Below are positions 44,529 to 53,727 of a stretch of 64,000 bases of DNA, one piece after another. Position numbers and translations under genes: made by a program. Numbering within the stretch: the stretch's first letter is position 1; every line of letters begins with the position of its first letter. The notes beneath the pieces are model-generated. The model searched no databases and was not told the DNA's origin. It was given only the letters and a program-made list of their open reading frames with translations. Source of the DNA: Arthrobacter sp. KBS0703 (GTDB lineage: Bacteria > Actinomycetota > Actinomycetes > Actinomycetales > Micrococcaceae); the NCBI RefSeq assembly GCF_002008315.2, contig NZ_MVDG02000001.1:4092001-4156000 (forward strand), given 5' to 3'.

Positions 44529-46070
44529 CTAGATGCGGTCCGTGCCGCCGGGGCCGGGGCGGTTTGCGATTACGGGGGACATTCCGGTGTAGCCGTCGCG
44601 GGTTTCGGCGATTTCGTGGATGCGTTTGCGGCAGGCGTACCAGCCGGCGACCATGAGGGCGCAGGCGACGAGGGTCACGAGCAGGGTGAGCGGGGAGTCG
44701 ATGAAGACCATGACGAGGACGCCGACGAGGAAGAGCAGGGAGAGGTAGCCGGTGTAGGGGGCGCCGATCATCCGGAAGGTGGGGCGTTTGAGCCAGCCTT
44801 TGTCGGCCCAGCGTTTGAGCTGCATCTGGCACAGGACGATGGTGGCCCAGGTGACGATGATGCCGACGGAGGCGACGTTGAGGACGATTTCGAAGGCCTG
44901 GGTGGGGACGAGGTAGTTCAGCGGGACGCCGAGCAGGGAGACGCCGGCGGTGATGGCGATGCCGCCGTAGGGGACGCCGGCTTTGTTCATGCGCTGGGCG
45001 AACTTCGGGGCGGAGCCGGCGACGGACATGGAGCGCAGGATCCGGCCGGTGGAGTAGAGGCCGGCGTTGAGGGAGGACAGGGCGGCGGTGAGGACGACGA
45101 GGTTCATGATGACGTCCACGCCCTGGATGCCGATGGAGCCGAAGAAGGTCACGAAGGGGCTGACGCCCTTCTGGTAGGTGGTGTAGGGCAGCAGCAGGGC
45201 CAGGAGGATGACGGAGCCGACGTAGAACACGGCGATGCGGAAGACCACGGAGTTGATGGCCTTGGGCATGATTTTTTCGGGGTTTTCGGTTTCGCCGGCG
45301 GCGGTGCCGACCAGTTCGATGGAGGCGTAGGCGAAGAGCACGCCCTGCATCAGGATGATCATGGGCAGGATGCCGTTGGGGAAGATCCCGCCGTTGTCGG
45401 TGATGAGGCTGAGGCCGACTTCCTGGCCGTCCACGGGGGTGCCGAAGATGACGAAGTAGGTGCCTATGAGGAGGAACGCGACGAGGGCGGCGACTTTGAT
45501 GATGGCGAACCAGAATTCCATTTCGCCGAAGACCTTTACGGAGACGAGGTTCAGGCCCAGGACGACGATCAGGGCGGTCAGGGCCCAGGCCCATTGCGGG
45601 ACGTCGGCCATCCAGGGGACGTATTTGCCGAAGAAGTTCATGTAGAGGGCGGCGGCGGTGATGTCCACGATGGTGGTGGTGGCCCAGTTGATCCAGTAGA
45701 ACCAGCCGGCGACGAAGGCGGCCTTCTCGCCGAAGAATTCCCGGGCGTAGGAGACGAACGAGCCGGATGACGGGCGGTGCAGGATGAGTTCGCCGAGGGC
45801 GCGGAGGATCAGGAAGGCGAAGAAGCCGCAGACGGCGTAGGCGATGACGAGGGAGGGGCCGGCTGCGTTGAGCCGGCCGCCGGCGCCGAGGAACAGGCCG
45901 GTGCCGATGGCGCCGCCGATCGCGATCATCTGGATCTGCCGCGGTTTCAGGCTCTTGTGGTAGCCCTTGTCTTCGGCGTGAAGGAGGGATTCGGTGGCAT
46001 GCGCCTGTGCCGGGACGGTGTGGTCCGTGATGGCCGGCTGGGTCGCGGTGCCCTGCTGGGGATTGGACAT
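44529..46070 (-). CDS. ansP: Amino acid permease, probably L-asparagine (AnsP type)
   Basis: A 513-residue, 12-TM amino acid-polyamine-cation transporter. The N-terminal [29 protein letters not shown] and [25 protein letters not shown] are typical of the AnsP/GabP/CycA group, with [16 protein letters not shown], then [19 protein letters not shown] and [19 protein letters not shown]. Asparagine is inferred from the context: it is the last gene of an operon with asparaginase and aspartase (45 bp after aspA). It imports the amino acid with protons. The ribosome site is AAAGGATCCCCC. Confidence 0.85.
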   Translation of the reverse strand: MSNPQQGTATQPAITDHTVPAQAHATESLLHAEDKGYHKSLKPRQIQMIAIGGAIGTGLFLGAGGRLNAAGPSLVIAYAVCGFFAFLILRALGELILHRPSSGSFVSYAREFFGEKAAFVAGWFYWINWATTTIVDITAAALYMNFFGKYVPWMADVPQWAWALTALIVVLGLNLVSVKVFGEMEFWFAIIKVAALVAFLLIGTYFVIFGTPVDGQEVGLSLITDNGGIFPNGILPMIILMQGVLFAYASIELVGTAAGETENPEKIMPKAINSVVFRIAVFYVGSVILLALLLPYTTYQKGVSPFVTFFGSIGIQGVDVIMNLVVLTAALSSLNAGLYSTGRILRSMSVAGSAPKFAQRMNKAGVPYGGIAITAGVSLLGVPLNYLVPTQAFEIVLNVASVGIIVTWATIVLCQMQLKRWADKGWLKRPTFRMIGAPYTGYLSLLFLVGVLVMVFIDSPLTLLVTLVACALMVAGWYACRKRIHEIAETRDGYTGMSPVIANRPGPGGTDRI

Positions 46071-46114
46071 GGGGGATCCTTTGGTTTCCGGGTTCGGGGG
46101 TCCTGCGGGTGTGC

Positions 46115-47530
46115 CTATTTGCTGAGGTTGGCGAGGCGTTCGGGGCTGAGGAGTTCCTGGAGTTGGTCGGCGGTGAGGAGGCCGTGTTCGAGGACGAGTT
46201 CGGCGACGCCGCGGCCGGTGGCGAGGGCTTCCTGGGCGATGGCGGTGGCGGTGGCGTAGCCGAGGTGGGGGTTCAGGGCGGTGACCAGGCCGATGGATTG
46301 TTCCACGGTGAGGCGGAGGTGTTCGGTGTTGGCGGTGATGCCCCGGACGCAGCGTGCCGTGAGGGTGCGGGCGGCTGCTTCGAGGTGGGAGATGCTCTTG
46401 TGGAGGCTGTGGACGATGATGGGTTCGAAGGCGTTGAGCTGGAGCTGGCCGGCTTCGGCGGCCATGGTGATGGTGACGTCGTTGCCGATGACTTCGTAGG
46501 CGACCTGGGAGACGACTTCGGGGATCACGGGGTTGATTTTGCCGGGCATGATCGAGGATCCGGACTGGACCGCGGGGAGGTTGATTTCGCCGAAGCCGGC
46601 GCGCGGGCCGGAGGAGAGCAGGCGCAGGTCGTTGCAGATCTTGGAGAGTTTCACGGCGACGCGTTTGAGGACGCCGGAGAGGTGGACGAAGGCGCCGACG
46701 TCCTGGGTGGCTTCGATCAGGTCGGGGGCGGTGACCAGCGGCAGGCCGGTGATCTCGGCCAGGTGGCGGCAGGCGGCGGCGGCGTAGCCGGGGGGTGCGT
46801 TCAGGCCGGTGCCGATGGCGGTGGCGCCGAGGTTGATTTCGTGGATCAGCAGGTCCGCTTCGGCGAGGCGGAGGCGGTCTTCGCCGATGGTGATGGCGTA
46901 GGTGCCGAATTCCTGGCCCAGGGTCATGGGCACGGCGTCCTGTAACTGGGTGCGGCCCATTTTGACCACGGTGCGGAATTCCAGGGCTTTTTCGGCGAAC
47001 GCTTCTTCGAGTTCGGCCAGGGCGGAGAGCAGCTCGCGGGCGGCGAAGATGGTGCCGAGTTTGACCGCGGTGGGGTAGACGTCGTTGGTGGACTGGGAGA
47101 GGTTGACGTGGTCGTTGGGGTGCAGGCGGGTGTAGTGGCCTTTGGGGTGGCCGAGGATTTCCAGGGCCCGGTTGGCGATGACCTCGTTGGCGTTCATGTT
47201 CGAGGAGGTCCCGGCGCCGCCCTGGATGACGTCGACGACGAACTGCTCGTGCAGGTCTCCGTTCAGGACGTCGGTGCAGGCGGCTTCGATGGCGGCGGCA
47301 CGTTCGGGGTCCAGGAGCCCGAGTTCGAGGTTGGTGCGGGCGGCGGCGAGTTTCACCGCGGCGAGGCCGCGGACCAGGTGCATGTTGGTGGACAGCGGCT
47401 GGCCGGTGATGGGGAAGTTCTCCACGGCGCGCAGGGTGTGCACGCCCCAGTACGCGGCGGCGGGAACGTCCCGGTCACCGAGGAGGTCATGCTCGGACCG
47501 GACGTCCGGGAGGGTCTGGGTTTCGGTCAT
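46115..47530 (-). CDS. aspA: Aspartate ammonia-lyase
   Basis: A 471-residue fumarase/aspartase superfamily enzyme that splits aspartate into fumarate and ammonia. [31 protein letters not shown] is the aspartase start, with [33 protein letters not shown] and the signature loop [12 protein letters not shown] (about residues 322-333, catalytic Ser). GSSIMPGK with NMNANEV separates it from adenylosuccinate lyase, and [20 protein letters not shown] supports aspartase over class II fumarase. Its start lies 9 bp after the asparaginase stop, with AAGGACCGCCC between. Confidence 0.92.
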   Translation of the reverse strand: MTETQTLPDVRSEHDLLGDRDVPAAAYWGVHTLRAVENFPITGQPLSTNMHLVRGLAAVKLAAARTNLELGLLDPERAAAIEAACTDVLNGDLHEQFVVDVIQGGAGTSSNMNANEVIANRALEILGHPKGHYTRLHPNDHVNLSQSTNDVYPTAVKLGTIFAARELLSALAELEEAFAEKALEFRTVVKMGRTQLQDAVPMTLGQEFGTYAITIGEDRLRLAEADLLIHEINLGATAIGTGLNAPPGYAAAACRHLAEITGLPLVTAPDLIEATQDVGAFVHLSGVLKRVAVKLSKICNDLRLLSSGPRAGFGEINLPAVQSGSSIMPGKINPVIPEVVSQVAYEVIGNDVTITMAAEAGQLQLNAFEPIIVHSLHKSISHLEAAARTLTARCVRGITANTEHLRLTVEQSIGLVTALNPHLGYATATAIAQEALATGRGVAELVLEHGLLTADQLQELLSPERLANLSK

Positions 47531-47539
47531 GGGCGGTCC

Positions 47540-48622
47540 TTATTTGGCATCGTTGGCAGGGACAAAGTCGTTGGCAGGTACAAGGGAGGGGAAATCTGCG
47601 GCCTGCAGCAGGCCCACGGGCTTGCCGCCGCCGAGGACAGCGCCGGTGGCGATGCCCGCGAGCGGGGTGGTATCGACGCCGAGCGCTTCCAGTGCCCGTA
47701 CGGTGACGGGCATGCGGGCACGGTCCCCGCCGTCGGAAATCTTGATCGCGATGGCGCGGCCGTCTCGCAGGCCCACCAGCTGGATGCCCTCAAAACCGTC
47801 CTTGGCGAGCAGGCCCGGCACGAGGCGCATGAGGTCGGTGACGTCGCGGCCTTCGCCCGCCACCATCTCCGGATGGCGCCGCATGGCATGCGCGACGGCG
47901 GCTTCCGGACTTTCCGGGGCGGACGCGCCGTCCGGAAGTTCCGCGGCGGCCAGGCGGCCGAAGGCGCGGCCCATTCCGGCCAGCGTCAGCGCGAACAGCG
48001 GGGTGCCGCAGCCGTCGGTGCTGGTGCCGGACGGCTCCTCGCCGGTCAGTTCCGCGACGGTCTCCGCCACGAGTTTCTGCAGCGGGTGCCCGGGGTCGAG
48101 GTAGCCCCGGACCGGCCAGCCGTTGATAACGCAGGTGGCCGCCATGGCGGCGTGCTTGCCGGAGCAGTTCTGGGCGATCCGGGTGGGGAGCCCGCCTTCG
48201 CGGAGCCATTCCTCGCGCTCGGGGACGCCGTAGGGGAGGTCCGTGCTGTTTTCCAGGGCCGAGGCCGTGAGCCCGTGGAGCTCGAGGATGCGGAGGGCGC
48301 CGTCGCGGTGCTCGGCGGAACCGGAGTGGCTCGCGGCTGTGAGGGCCAGGAGGTCGGCGGGGAGGTCGAGCCCGGCCCGGACCATTGCCACGGCCTGCAG
48401 GGGCTTGAGCGAGGATCGCGGATAGAACGCCGCCAGCGGCTCCCCGGCTGAAAGCAGGGTGCTGCCGTCGGGCGCGGTGGCGATCAGCGAGCCGTAGTGG
48501 ACGCTTTCCACGAGGCCGTCGCGGGTCTGGACCGCCAGGGCGGCGTGCCGGGGCAGGGCCGGGAAGTCGGGGGCTGTGTCGTCCCGGGCGTCGGCATGGA
48601 CGGGCAAGGCAGGGGAAAGCAT
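47540..48622 (-). CDS. L-asparaginase, Rhizobium-type zinc family (COG4448)
   Basis: A 360-residue asparaginase of the class related to Rhizobium etli ReAV/ReAIV, unrelated to the E. coli enzymes. It hydrolyses asparagine to aspartate and ammonia for the next enzyme, AspA. Expected residues are present: Ser70 and Lys73 in YPRSSLKPLQ, the ASHSGS loop (97-102), zinc ligands Cys153 and Lys156 in QNCSGKHAAM and Cys204 in DGCGTP. The C-terminal LVPANDFVPANDAK holds a duplicated unit. No signal peptide, so cytoplasmic. ATG 48622 follows AAGGACTCC. Confidence 0.9.
   Translation of the reverse strand: MLSPALPVHADARDDTAPDFPALPRHAALAVQTRDGLVESVHYGSLIATAPDGSTLLSAGEPLAAFYPRSSLKPLQAVAMVRAGLDLPADLLALTAASHSGSAEHRDGALRILELHGLTASALENSTDLPYGVPEREEWLREGGLPTRIAQNCSGKHAAMAATCVINGWPVRGYLDPGHPLQKLVAETVAELTGEEPSGTSTDGCGTPLFALTLAGMGRAFGRLAAAELPDGASAPESPEAAVAHAMRRHPEMVAGEGRDVTDLMRLVPGLLAKDGFEGIQLVGLRDGRAIAIKISDGGDRARMPVTVRALEALGVDTTPLAGIATGAVLGGGKPVGLLQAADFPSLVPANDFVPANDAK
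47550..47583. repeat. 18-nt in-frame tandem duplication at the asparaginase C-terminus
   Basis: TCGTTGGCAGGGACAA and TCGTTGGCAGGTACAA, 18 bases apart with one difference, encode the VPANDF/VPANDA repeat. A recent slippage event by appearance. Confidence 0.8.
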
Positions 48623-48667
48623 GGAGTCCTTGGGCTGTTATCTGGCGGGGCGGTTACTGGCTGAGAA

Positions 48668-49381
48668 TTACTGGCTGAGGATGGAGTCGAGGGCATCGCC
48701 CACTGCGCGAAGGTGCGCGCTCATGGCGGCGCTGGCCTCTGCGGCGGATCCGGCTTCGATGGCATGAAGGATGCGCTGGTGTTCGACGTCGGAGGCGTGC
48801 TGGCGGTCGGTCACCAGGTTCAGGGTTTCGGACTGGTGGGCCAGGGCGTCACGGATGTCCGCCACGACGCTTTCGAAGACCTTGTTGCCGCTGGCCCGGG
48901 CAATGGCGGCATGGAAACCGGCATCGAGCAGCACCCAGGCCTCGGGATCGGTCTCCCCGGCCATGGACGCCACCAGCGCCCGAAGAATGTCCAGGTCCTC
49001 GGCGGTCCGGCGCTCTGCGGCAAGTCCGGCGGCGGGAACTTCGATGTGCGGGCGTGCTTCGGTCAGGTCCCGGGCCGAGAACTGGCCGAGCACCAGGTCA
49101 TTGGCCACGTGGTCGGCGACGACAAACGTGCCGCGGCCGGTGCGCGTCACGGTGAGGCCGAGGGCGGTGCAGGACCGGAGCGCCTCGCGGATCACCGAGC
49201 GGCTCACGCCGTACTGCTGGGCAAGGGCCGCCTCGGAGTTGAGCTTGGCGCCCACGGCCGCCCGGCCGCTTTCGATGTCGCCGCGGATGGCGTTGAAGAC
49301 AGCCTCGGCGGCGCTGAGGCGGGCAAGCGGAGCGGCTCCGCCACTTTGCTGTCCGGCTGTCCGGCTGTCTGACAGGTTCAC
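48668..49381 (-). CDS. FadR-type GntR regulator of the asparagine operon
   Basis: About 237 residues. The winged helix is AVFNAIRGDIESGRAAVGAKLNSEAALAQQYGVSRSVIREALRSCTALGLTVTRTGRGTFV. The FCD ligand domain (about 95-230) has ARPHIEVPAAGLAAERRT, LLDAGFHAAIARASGNKV and HQRILHAIEAGSAAEASAAMSAHL, whose histidines usually hold a metal. I chose GTG 49381: the open frame upstream runs through the -35 box of the promoter, so a longer protein is unlikely. It is the first gene of the operon, so it probably autoregulates, with aspartate or asparagine as effector (inference). Confidence 0.88.
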   Translation of the reverse strand: MNLSDSRTAGQQSGGAAPLARLSAAEAVFNAIRGDIESGRAAVGAKLNSEAALAQQYGVSRSVIREALRSCTALGLTVTRTGRGTFVVADHVANDLVLGQFSARDLTEARPHIEVPAAGLAAERRTAEDLDILRALVASMAGETDPEAWVLLDAGFHAAIARASGNKVFESVVADIRDALAHQSETLNLVTDRQHASDVEHQRILHAIEAGSAAEASAAMSAHLRAVGDALDSILSQ

Positions 49382-49387
49382 CCTTGA

Positions 49388-49417
49388 AATATGGCACGGG
49401 TCACAGTGGTGTGTCAA
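49388..49417 (-). promoter_or_regulatory. Sigma-70-like promoter of the asparagine operon, leaderless start
   Basis: On the minus strand, TTGACA (49417-49412), an 18-bp spacer, then CATATT (49393-49388). The GTG at 49381 is six bases past the -10, so the transcript would begin at or next to the start codon. Confidence 0.65.
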
Positions 49418-49450
49418 CCCGGCCTGCGCCGAGAAACCCGCAGCAGGGAC

Positions 49451-50422
49451 CTATGCCGCCGGCAACTCGAGGCAGAGCGATGTTCCGTCCGGCCCCGTGC
49501 CGGCCACGCGGACGTCCCCGCCATGGCGCAGGGCAGCGTCCTTGACCAGGGCCAGGCCGATCCCGTAGCCCTGCCGGGCGGGCTCATGGTCCGCAGGAAG
49601 GCCGCGGGCAAAACGGTCGAAGATCCGGTCCGGCGAGATGCCGGTGATGCCCGGGCCGGTGTCCCGGACGCTGATGCGCACTGTGCGTCCGGCGGTGTCG
49701 ACGGATACCCCGATCCGGCCGGACTGCGGAGTATGTGAGATCGCGTTGTCGAGCAGGGCGGTCACCATGCGCCGCAGCAGATGCGCAGGCACCCGTACCC
49801 GCGCTTCGCCCGTGGCGGAGTAGTCCAGCTGGATGGCCGCGCTGCTGGTGAGGAGTCCGAAGTCGTCCGCCACGTCCGCAACAATGGCCGTGGCGTTGAC
49901 CGGTTCGGCTGTTTCGCCGGCCGTGGCAACGGACATCAGCAGCAGATCCTCCACGAGTTCCGCCAGCCCGGCGCTGTCCTCGCGGAGGCGTGCGAGGGTG
50001 GGCGCGGCGGCGCTGTTCGGGCCCGCTTTGCGCTGGGCGAGCTGCAGCCGGGCATCGAGAATGGCCAGCGGCGTGCGCAGCTCGTGGCTGGCGTCCTGCA
50101 CGAAGCGCCGCTGCGCCGCCAGGGCCTCACCCAGCGGTTTCACCGCACTCCGGGCGCTGATGAGTCCTGCGGCGGCAGCCAGAACTACGGCCAGGACGCC
50201 GCCGAGGATCAGGGCCAGCAGCGCATCCGCCTCGTCAATGTAGATCCGGCCGGTTCCAGCGGGGTGCTCAGCGAGCTCGGCCGGTTGCGACCGGAACAGG
50301 GCGAACAGGACCAGGGCCACAATCACCACGGCAAGGGCCGCGGCGCACACGAGTGCGATCTGGGTGCTGACCTTGCGCGCGGCGGCACGCAGGATCCGCC
50401 GGTCGGCGGCGGACGGCGTCAC
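49451..50422 (-). CDS. Two-component sensor histidine kinase
   Basis: A 323-residue membrane kinase. TM1 is about residues 21-43 (IALVCAAALAVVIVALVLFALF), a short extracytoplasmic loop of about 22 residues follows, and TM2 is 67-90. The DHp domain has FVQDASHELRTPLAILDAR, with His113 the phosphorylation site. The ATPase domain has the N-box LLDNAISHTPQSG, DTGPGITG, the F-box FDRFARGL and GYGIGLALVKDAALRHGG. The small sensor loop suggests it senses envelope or membrane change. Its start overlaps the response-regulator stop by 4 bp. Confidence 0.92.
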   Translation of the reverse strand: MTPSAADRRILRAAARKVSTQIALVCAAALAVVIVALVLFALFRSQPAELAEHPAGTGRIYIDEADALLALILGGVLAVVLAAAAGLISARSAVKPLGEALAAQRRFVQDASHELRTPLAILDARLQLAQRKAGPNSAAAPTLARLREDSAGLAELVEDLLLMSVATAGETAEPVNATAIVADVADDFGLLTSSAAIQLDYSATGEARVRVPAHLLRRMVTALLDNAISHTPQSGRIGVSVDTAGRTVRISVRDTGPGITGISPDRIFDRFARGLPADHEPARQGYGIGLALVKDAALRHGGDVRVAGTGPDGTSLCLELPAA

Positions 50423-51099
50423 GACGGTTCTCCCAACTGGTAGCCGGTGCCATGCACGGTGCGGATGACGTCCCGGCCCGCCTTCCGGCGCACGTAGTGC
50501 ACGTAGGTGTCGACGGCACCGGGCTGGTCGCCGTCGGTGAACACCTTCGCGAGCAGCTCAGTACGCGAGAACACCCGGTCCGGTTCGGCGGCCAAGGCCA
50601 TGAGCAGCGACCCTTCCTTGGGTGACAGCGGCACGCGGTGGCCGTAGGGCGACAGCAGGAGCCGGGACCCGGCGTCGTATGTCCAGTCCCCGAGCGTCAC
50701 CGTCTGCGGGGCCGGCGCATAGGTGCGCGTCAGGGCGCGGAGCCGGGCGGCGAGCTCATCGGCGTCGAACGGCTTCACGAGGTAGTCGTTGGCGCCGGCG
50801 TCGAGCCCGTCCACCCTGTCCTGAACCGTGCCCAGTGCGGTGAGGATCAGCACGGGCGTGCTGACGCCCTTGTCCCGGAGCGCCGTGACGAGCGCGGCGC
50901 CGTCCAGGAGCGGCAGTCCCCGGTCCACCACCAGCACGTCCCAGTCCTGCGATAAGCCAAGGTGCAGGCCCTGCTGCCCGTCCCGGGCGAGGGTCACGTC
51001 GAAGTCGTCACCGATGAGCTCAACGATGAGGGGACCGAGCTGCCGGTCGTCCTCCACCAGCAGCACGCGCTTCTTGGGGTTCGCGTCCATTACGTCCAT
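50419..51099 (-). CDS. OmpR-family response regulator
   Basis: A 226-residue regulator. Receiver: RVLLVEDDRQLGPLIVEL (acid pocket), Asp59 in DVLVVDRGLPLLDG (phosphorylation), Thr in LILTALG and Lys in DYLVKPFDADELAARL. The winged helix is C-terminal: YGHRVPLSPKEGSLLMALAAEPDRVFSRTELLAKVF and VDTYVHYVRRKAG. Partner of the kinase encoded next (ATGA overlap). The PAP2 gene lies 59 bp upstream on the same strand and may be in the same operon or a target. Confidence 0.94.
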   Translation of the reverse strand: MDVMDANPKKRVLLVEDDRQLGPLIVELIGDDFDVTLARDGQQGLHLGLSQDWDVLVVDRGLPLLDGAALVTALRDKGVSTPVLILTALGTVQDRVDGLDAGANDYLVKPFDADELAARLRALTRTYAPAPQTVTLGDWTYDAGSRLLLSPYGHRVPLSPKEGSLLMALAAEPDRVFSRTELLAKVFTDGDQPGAVDTYVHYVRRKAGRDVIRTVHGTGYQLGEPS

Positions 51100-51157
51100 T
51101 CTGCCAACACCGGCGGCTCCGCAGGCATCGGAGCAGTGTTTACTGGCTGGCGCGTCC

Positions 51158-51901
51158 TCAGGAGCCTGGGGCCGGGACCGGACCCAGGCGGCCCAGCAGC
51201 GGAAGCCTGGCCAGCACTGCCAGCCCGTACGCGTTCCACAATCCGGTGGTGAAGGCCGCCCCGGTCAGCGATGAGAGGAACGACGCCGCCACGTCAGTTG
51301 GGTAGTGGACGCCCAGATACAGGCGGGACAGGGCAACCGCCACGGCCACGCCAGCGCCGCCCGCCAGCGCCGGCCACTGCCAGCGCGTGCCCCGGGCGAG
51401 CAGGAAGACGGCGATAGCCAAGGCAACGGCCAGGGAGGTGTGACCGCTGGGGAAGCTGTCGGTTCCCGGTTCCGGGACCAGGGGGTCAAAGAGCGCGCTC
51501 GCGTCCGGCCGGTGGCGGCCCACCACGAACTTGAAGAGCTCGCAACTGACCCACGCTGCCGCAGCGACCAGCCCGGTGGCCACGGCATTTACCGGACTCC
51601 GGCGGACGACCAGGAGGAACAGGCACACCGCGGCAATCATCAGCACGCCGCCCACCGGGCTAAACACCGTGTTGATGAACAGGGCGATTGCCGTCAGCGG
51701 CGCGGAATGCTCGTGGCTCAGGGCCGCATCGACGGACAGGTCCGCCGCGGTGACGGCGGGCGCCGACGCAACAGTGAGGCCGGCGGCTGCGATCAGCGCG
51801 GCGGAGACCAGCGGCAGCACGATCCAGTGGCGCAGCTGCGGGAGGATGGCCATCCGTGTGCGAGCCGCCGCTTGGTCGGCGGAAAGTTCAGTGCTGCTCA
51901 C
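51158..51901 (-). CDS. PAP2-family membrane phosphatase
   Basis: A 247-residue, about six-TM phosphatase. All three PAP2 motifs are present: KFVVGRHRP (KX6RP), FPSGHTS (PSGH with the catalytic His) and SRLYLGVHYPTD (SRX5HX3D). Such enzymes dephosphorylate phosphatidate, diacylglycerol pyrophosphate or undecaprenyl pyrophosphate at the outer face of the membrane. Upstream of a two-component pair with a short sensor loop, a role in envelope lipid recycling linked to signalling is plausible (inference). Confidence 0.9.
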   Translation of the reverse strand: MSSTELSADQAAARTRMAILPQLRHWIVLPLVSAALIAAAGLTVASAPAVTAADLSVDAALSHEHSAPLTAIALFINTVFSPVGGVLMIAAVCLFLLVVRRSPVNAVATGLVAAAAWVSCELFKFVVGRHRPDASALFDPLVPEPGTDSFPSGHTSLAVALAIAVFLLARGTRWQWPALAGGAGVAVAVALSRLYLGVHYPTDVAASFLSSLTGAAFTTGLWNAYGLAVLARLPLLGRLGPVPAPGS

Positions 51902-52049
51902 GGGTACGTCTCCTGGTGTGCTGGGGCGGCAGTGCGGCCGCGCGCCGGTGCGGCGTGGCGCCTCGATCCAGTCTGCGAGGTGGATGCTAAGAACTTTCTA
52001 AGAACTTCGGAACCGGGCGTTCCAATGCCTTTCCGGCCGCGGCGCGCGG

Positions 52050-52131
52050 CGGTACGTTCGTGCCGAAATGCCCTTGCCTCACCCTATATGGGGGAAATAG
52101 ACTGGTCCTGAGCTGATTTCGGTACGTTCGT
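52050..52131. promoter_or_regulatory. Two direct repeats upstream of hipB, candidate autoregulatory operators
   Basis: CGGTACGTTCGT at 52050-52061 and again at 52120-52131, start to start exactly 70 bp. The first copy extends to CGGTACG-TT-CGTGCCG, a near-palindrome. The second ends 20 bp before the hipB start. HipB proteins bind several such sites in their own promoter. Confidence 0.6.
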
Positions 52132-52151
52132 TCCTATCTTGGAGTCCACGC

Positions 52152-52478
52152 ATGGCCGCTAACTTCGCTGATTACCTTGCCGATGAAGTCCGGGCGCGCA
52201 GGGCCGCCTTGCGGCTGAGCCAGCAGGACGTCGCCGACATGGCCGGCGTCTCGGAGCGGTTTGTCCGTTTCGTCGAGCAGGGCAAACCAAGTGTCCAGCT
52301 GGACTCGCTGCAGGCGGTCCTGGAAACGCTCGGCCTCGAACTCCGGCTCAGCACACGGTCCCGGGAAGCGGCCCGCGCCCTGGTGAGGCAGCCGCCGTCG
52401 GACGTCAGCCGGCCGCACGTCCCGCCGTCGGAGGCGGCTTCTGAAAGCAGCGCTCCCGAAAGCAGCGGCCGGCCATGA
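52152..52478 (+). CDS. hipB: HipB-like antitoxin, XRE family
   Basis: A 108-residue protein with an XRE helix-turn-helix: VRARRAALRLSQQDVADMAGVSERFVRFVEQGKPSVQLDSLQAVLETLGLELRL (residues 14-67). The C-terminal 40 residues are Pro/Ser-rich and look disordered, as in HipB tails. It should bind and neutralise the HipA kinase and repress the operon. ATG 52152; its stop overlaps the hipA start (ATGA), the standard toxin-antitoxin coupling. Confidence 0.88.
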   Translation: MAANFADYLADEVRARRAALRLSQQDVADMAGVSERFVRFVEQGKPSVQLDSLQAVLETLGLELRLSTRSREAARALVRQPPSDVSRPHVPPSEAASESSAPESSGRP

Positions 52479-53699
52479 GGCACCGTGTCGCCGATATCTA
52501 CAAACGGGGCGTCCTTGCCGCGCGGCTGGAACGGCACGACGGCGGCACGAAGTTCAGTTATCTGCCCGACTACCTCCAGCACGGCGGGCCGGCGGTGGCG
52601 AGTTCCCTGCCGCTGACCGCGGAGCCGGTGCTGTCCGCGGCCGGCGCCGCCCCGCCGTATTTCACCGGGCTGCTGCCGGAGGGCCGCCGGCTGAACGCAC
52701 TGCGCCGGTCCATCAAGACGAGTGCCGACGACGACCTCTCCCTGCTTATCGCCGCGGGCGGGAACCCGGTGGGGGATGTGCAGATCGTGGGCCACGGCGA
52801 GCCGCTGGATCCCGAGGAGCACGCGGTGGAGGTGGATCCGCGGAAACCGGTGGACTTCGACGAACTGCTGGGGGATTCGGGCCTGATCGATCCCGTGGCG
52901 CTGGCGGGCGTGCAGGACAAGCTGTCCGCCGGGATGATCTCCATGCCCGTGGCCAGCGCCGGCCGGCGGTTCATCCTCAAGCTCAACGCGCCGGAGTTTC
53001 CGCACGTGGTGGAGAACGAGCTCATCATGTTCCGGTATGCGGCGAAGCTGCGGATTCCGCTGAGCCGCGTGCAGCTGATGCGGGACGTTGCCGGCCGGCC
53101 GGGGCTCCTGGTGGAGCGCTTCGACCGGGTGCCGGCGGCGGCGGGCGAGCCGGACGCCGTGCAGCGCCTCGCCGTCGAGGACGGCGCACAGGTGCTGAAG
53201 CTGTACCCCGCGGACAAGTACAACGTGGGGTTCGGGACCGTGTGCATGGCGCTGGCGGAGTACTGCGCGGCACCGCTGCCGCCCTGCGGAACCTCGCGAT
53301 CCAGGTGGCCTTCGCATGGCTGAGCGGCAACGGGGACCTGCATGCCAAGAACGTGTCCATGGTGCAGCAGCTGCACGGGGAATGGTCCATCGCGCCCAGA
53401 TGTGTATAAGAGACAGGGTCTACGGCGACAAGACGCTCGCCCTGACGCTCGGAGGCAAGCGGAGCGGGATCTCGCGGAGGCACTTCCTGGGCTGGGCCAG
53501 CGAGCTCGGGCTGACGGAGCGCGCGGCCACGCAGGTGGTGGAATTGGCCTTGCGGGCGGCCGGCCCGCTGCTCGCGGACCTGGAAGCGGGCGCGGCCTTC
53601 GCGTCAACTCACGACGGCGGCGCCTCACCTTTCCCGGACATGGTTACCAGGGCGTGGGTCAAGGAACTCAAACACCGGCGGAGGCTGCTGGAAGGGTAG
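52475..53699 (+). CDS. hipA: HipA-like Ser/Thr kinase toxin, broken in this assembly
   Basis: HipA toxins phosphorylate glutamyl-tRNA synthetase or other targets and cause dormancy. The N-terminal part has VADIYKRGVLAARLERH, YFTGLLPEGRRL and ISTADDDLSLL-like KTSADDDLSLLIAAGGNPVGD. The kinase part has AGVQDKLSAGMIS, FILKLNAPEFPHVVENE, LVERFDR and, in another frame, WLSGNGDLHAKNVSM (catalytic Asp). A 1-bp loss near 53270-53284 shifts the frame. A 19-bp adapter end at 53398 replaces about 8-10 residues before VYGDKTLALTLGGK. Both are probably technical, so the native gene is likely intact (about 410 residues). Confidence 0.87.
53398..53416. other. Single mosaic end inside hipA (assembly artefact)
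   Basis: AGATGTGTATAAGAGACAG, the reverse-orientation 19-bp end, between SIAP and VYGDKT of HipA, where a short DLP-type loop is expected. Confidence 0.93.
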
Positions 53700-53727
53700 G
53701 CGGCTAGACGGGTAGGCTGCGTCGGAT

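Noticed and set aside
44515..45770. Long arginine-rich and acidic ORFs overlapping the permease gene
   Set aside because: Both are out-of-frame readings of ansP; no domains, extreme composition.
52475..53323. hipA as a genuine pseudogene or truncated 282-residue protein
   Set aside because: The frameshift lies 120 bp from an adapter and the remaining domains are fully conserved on both sides; artefact is more likely, though not proven.
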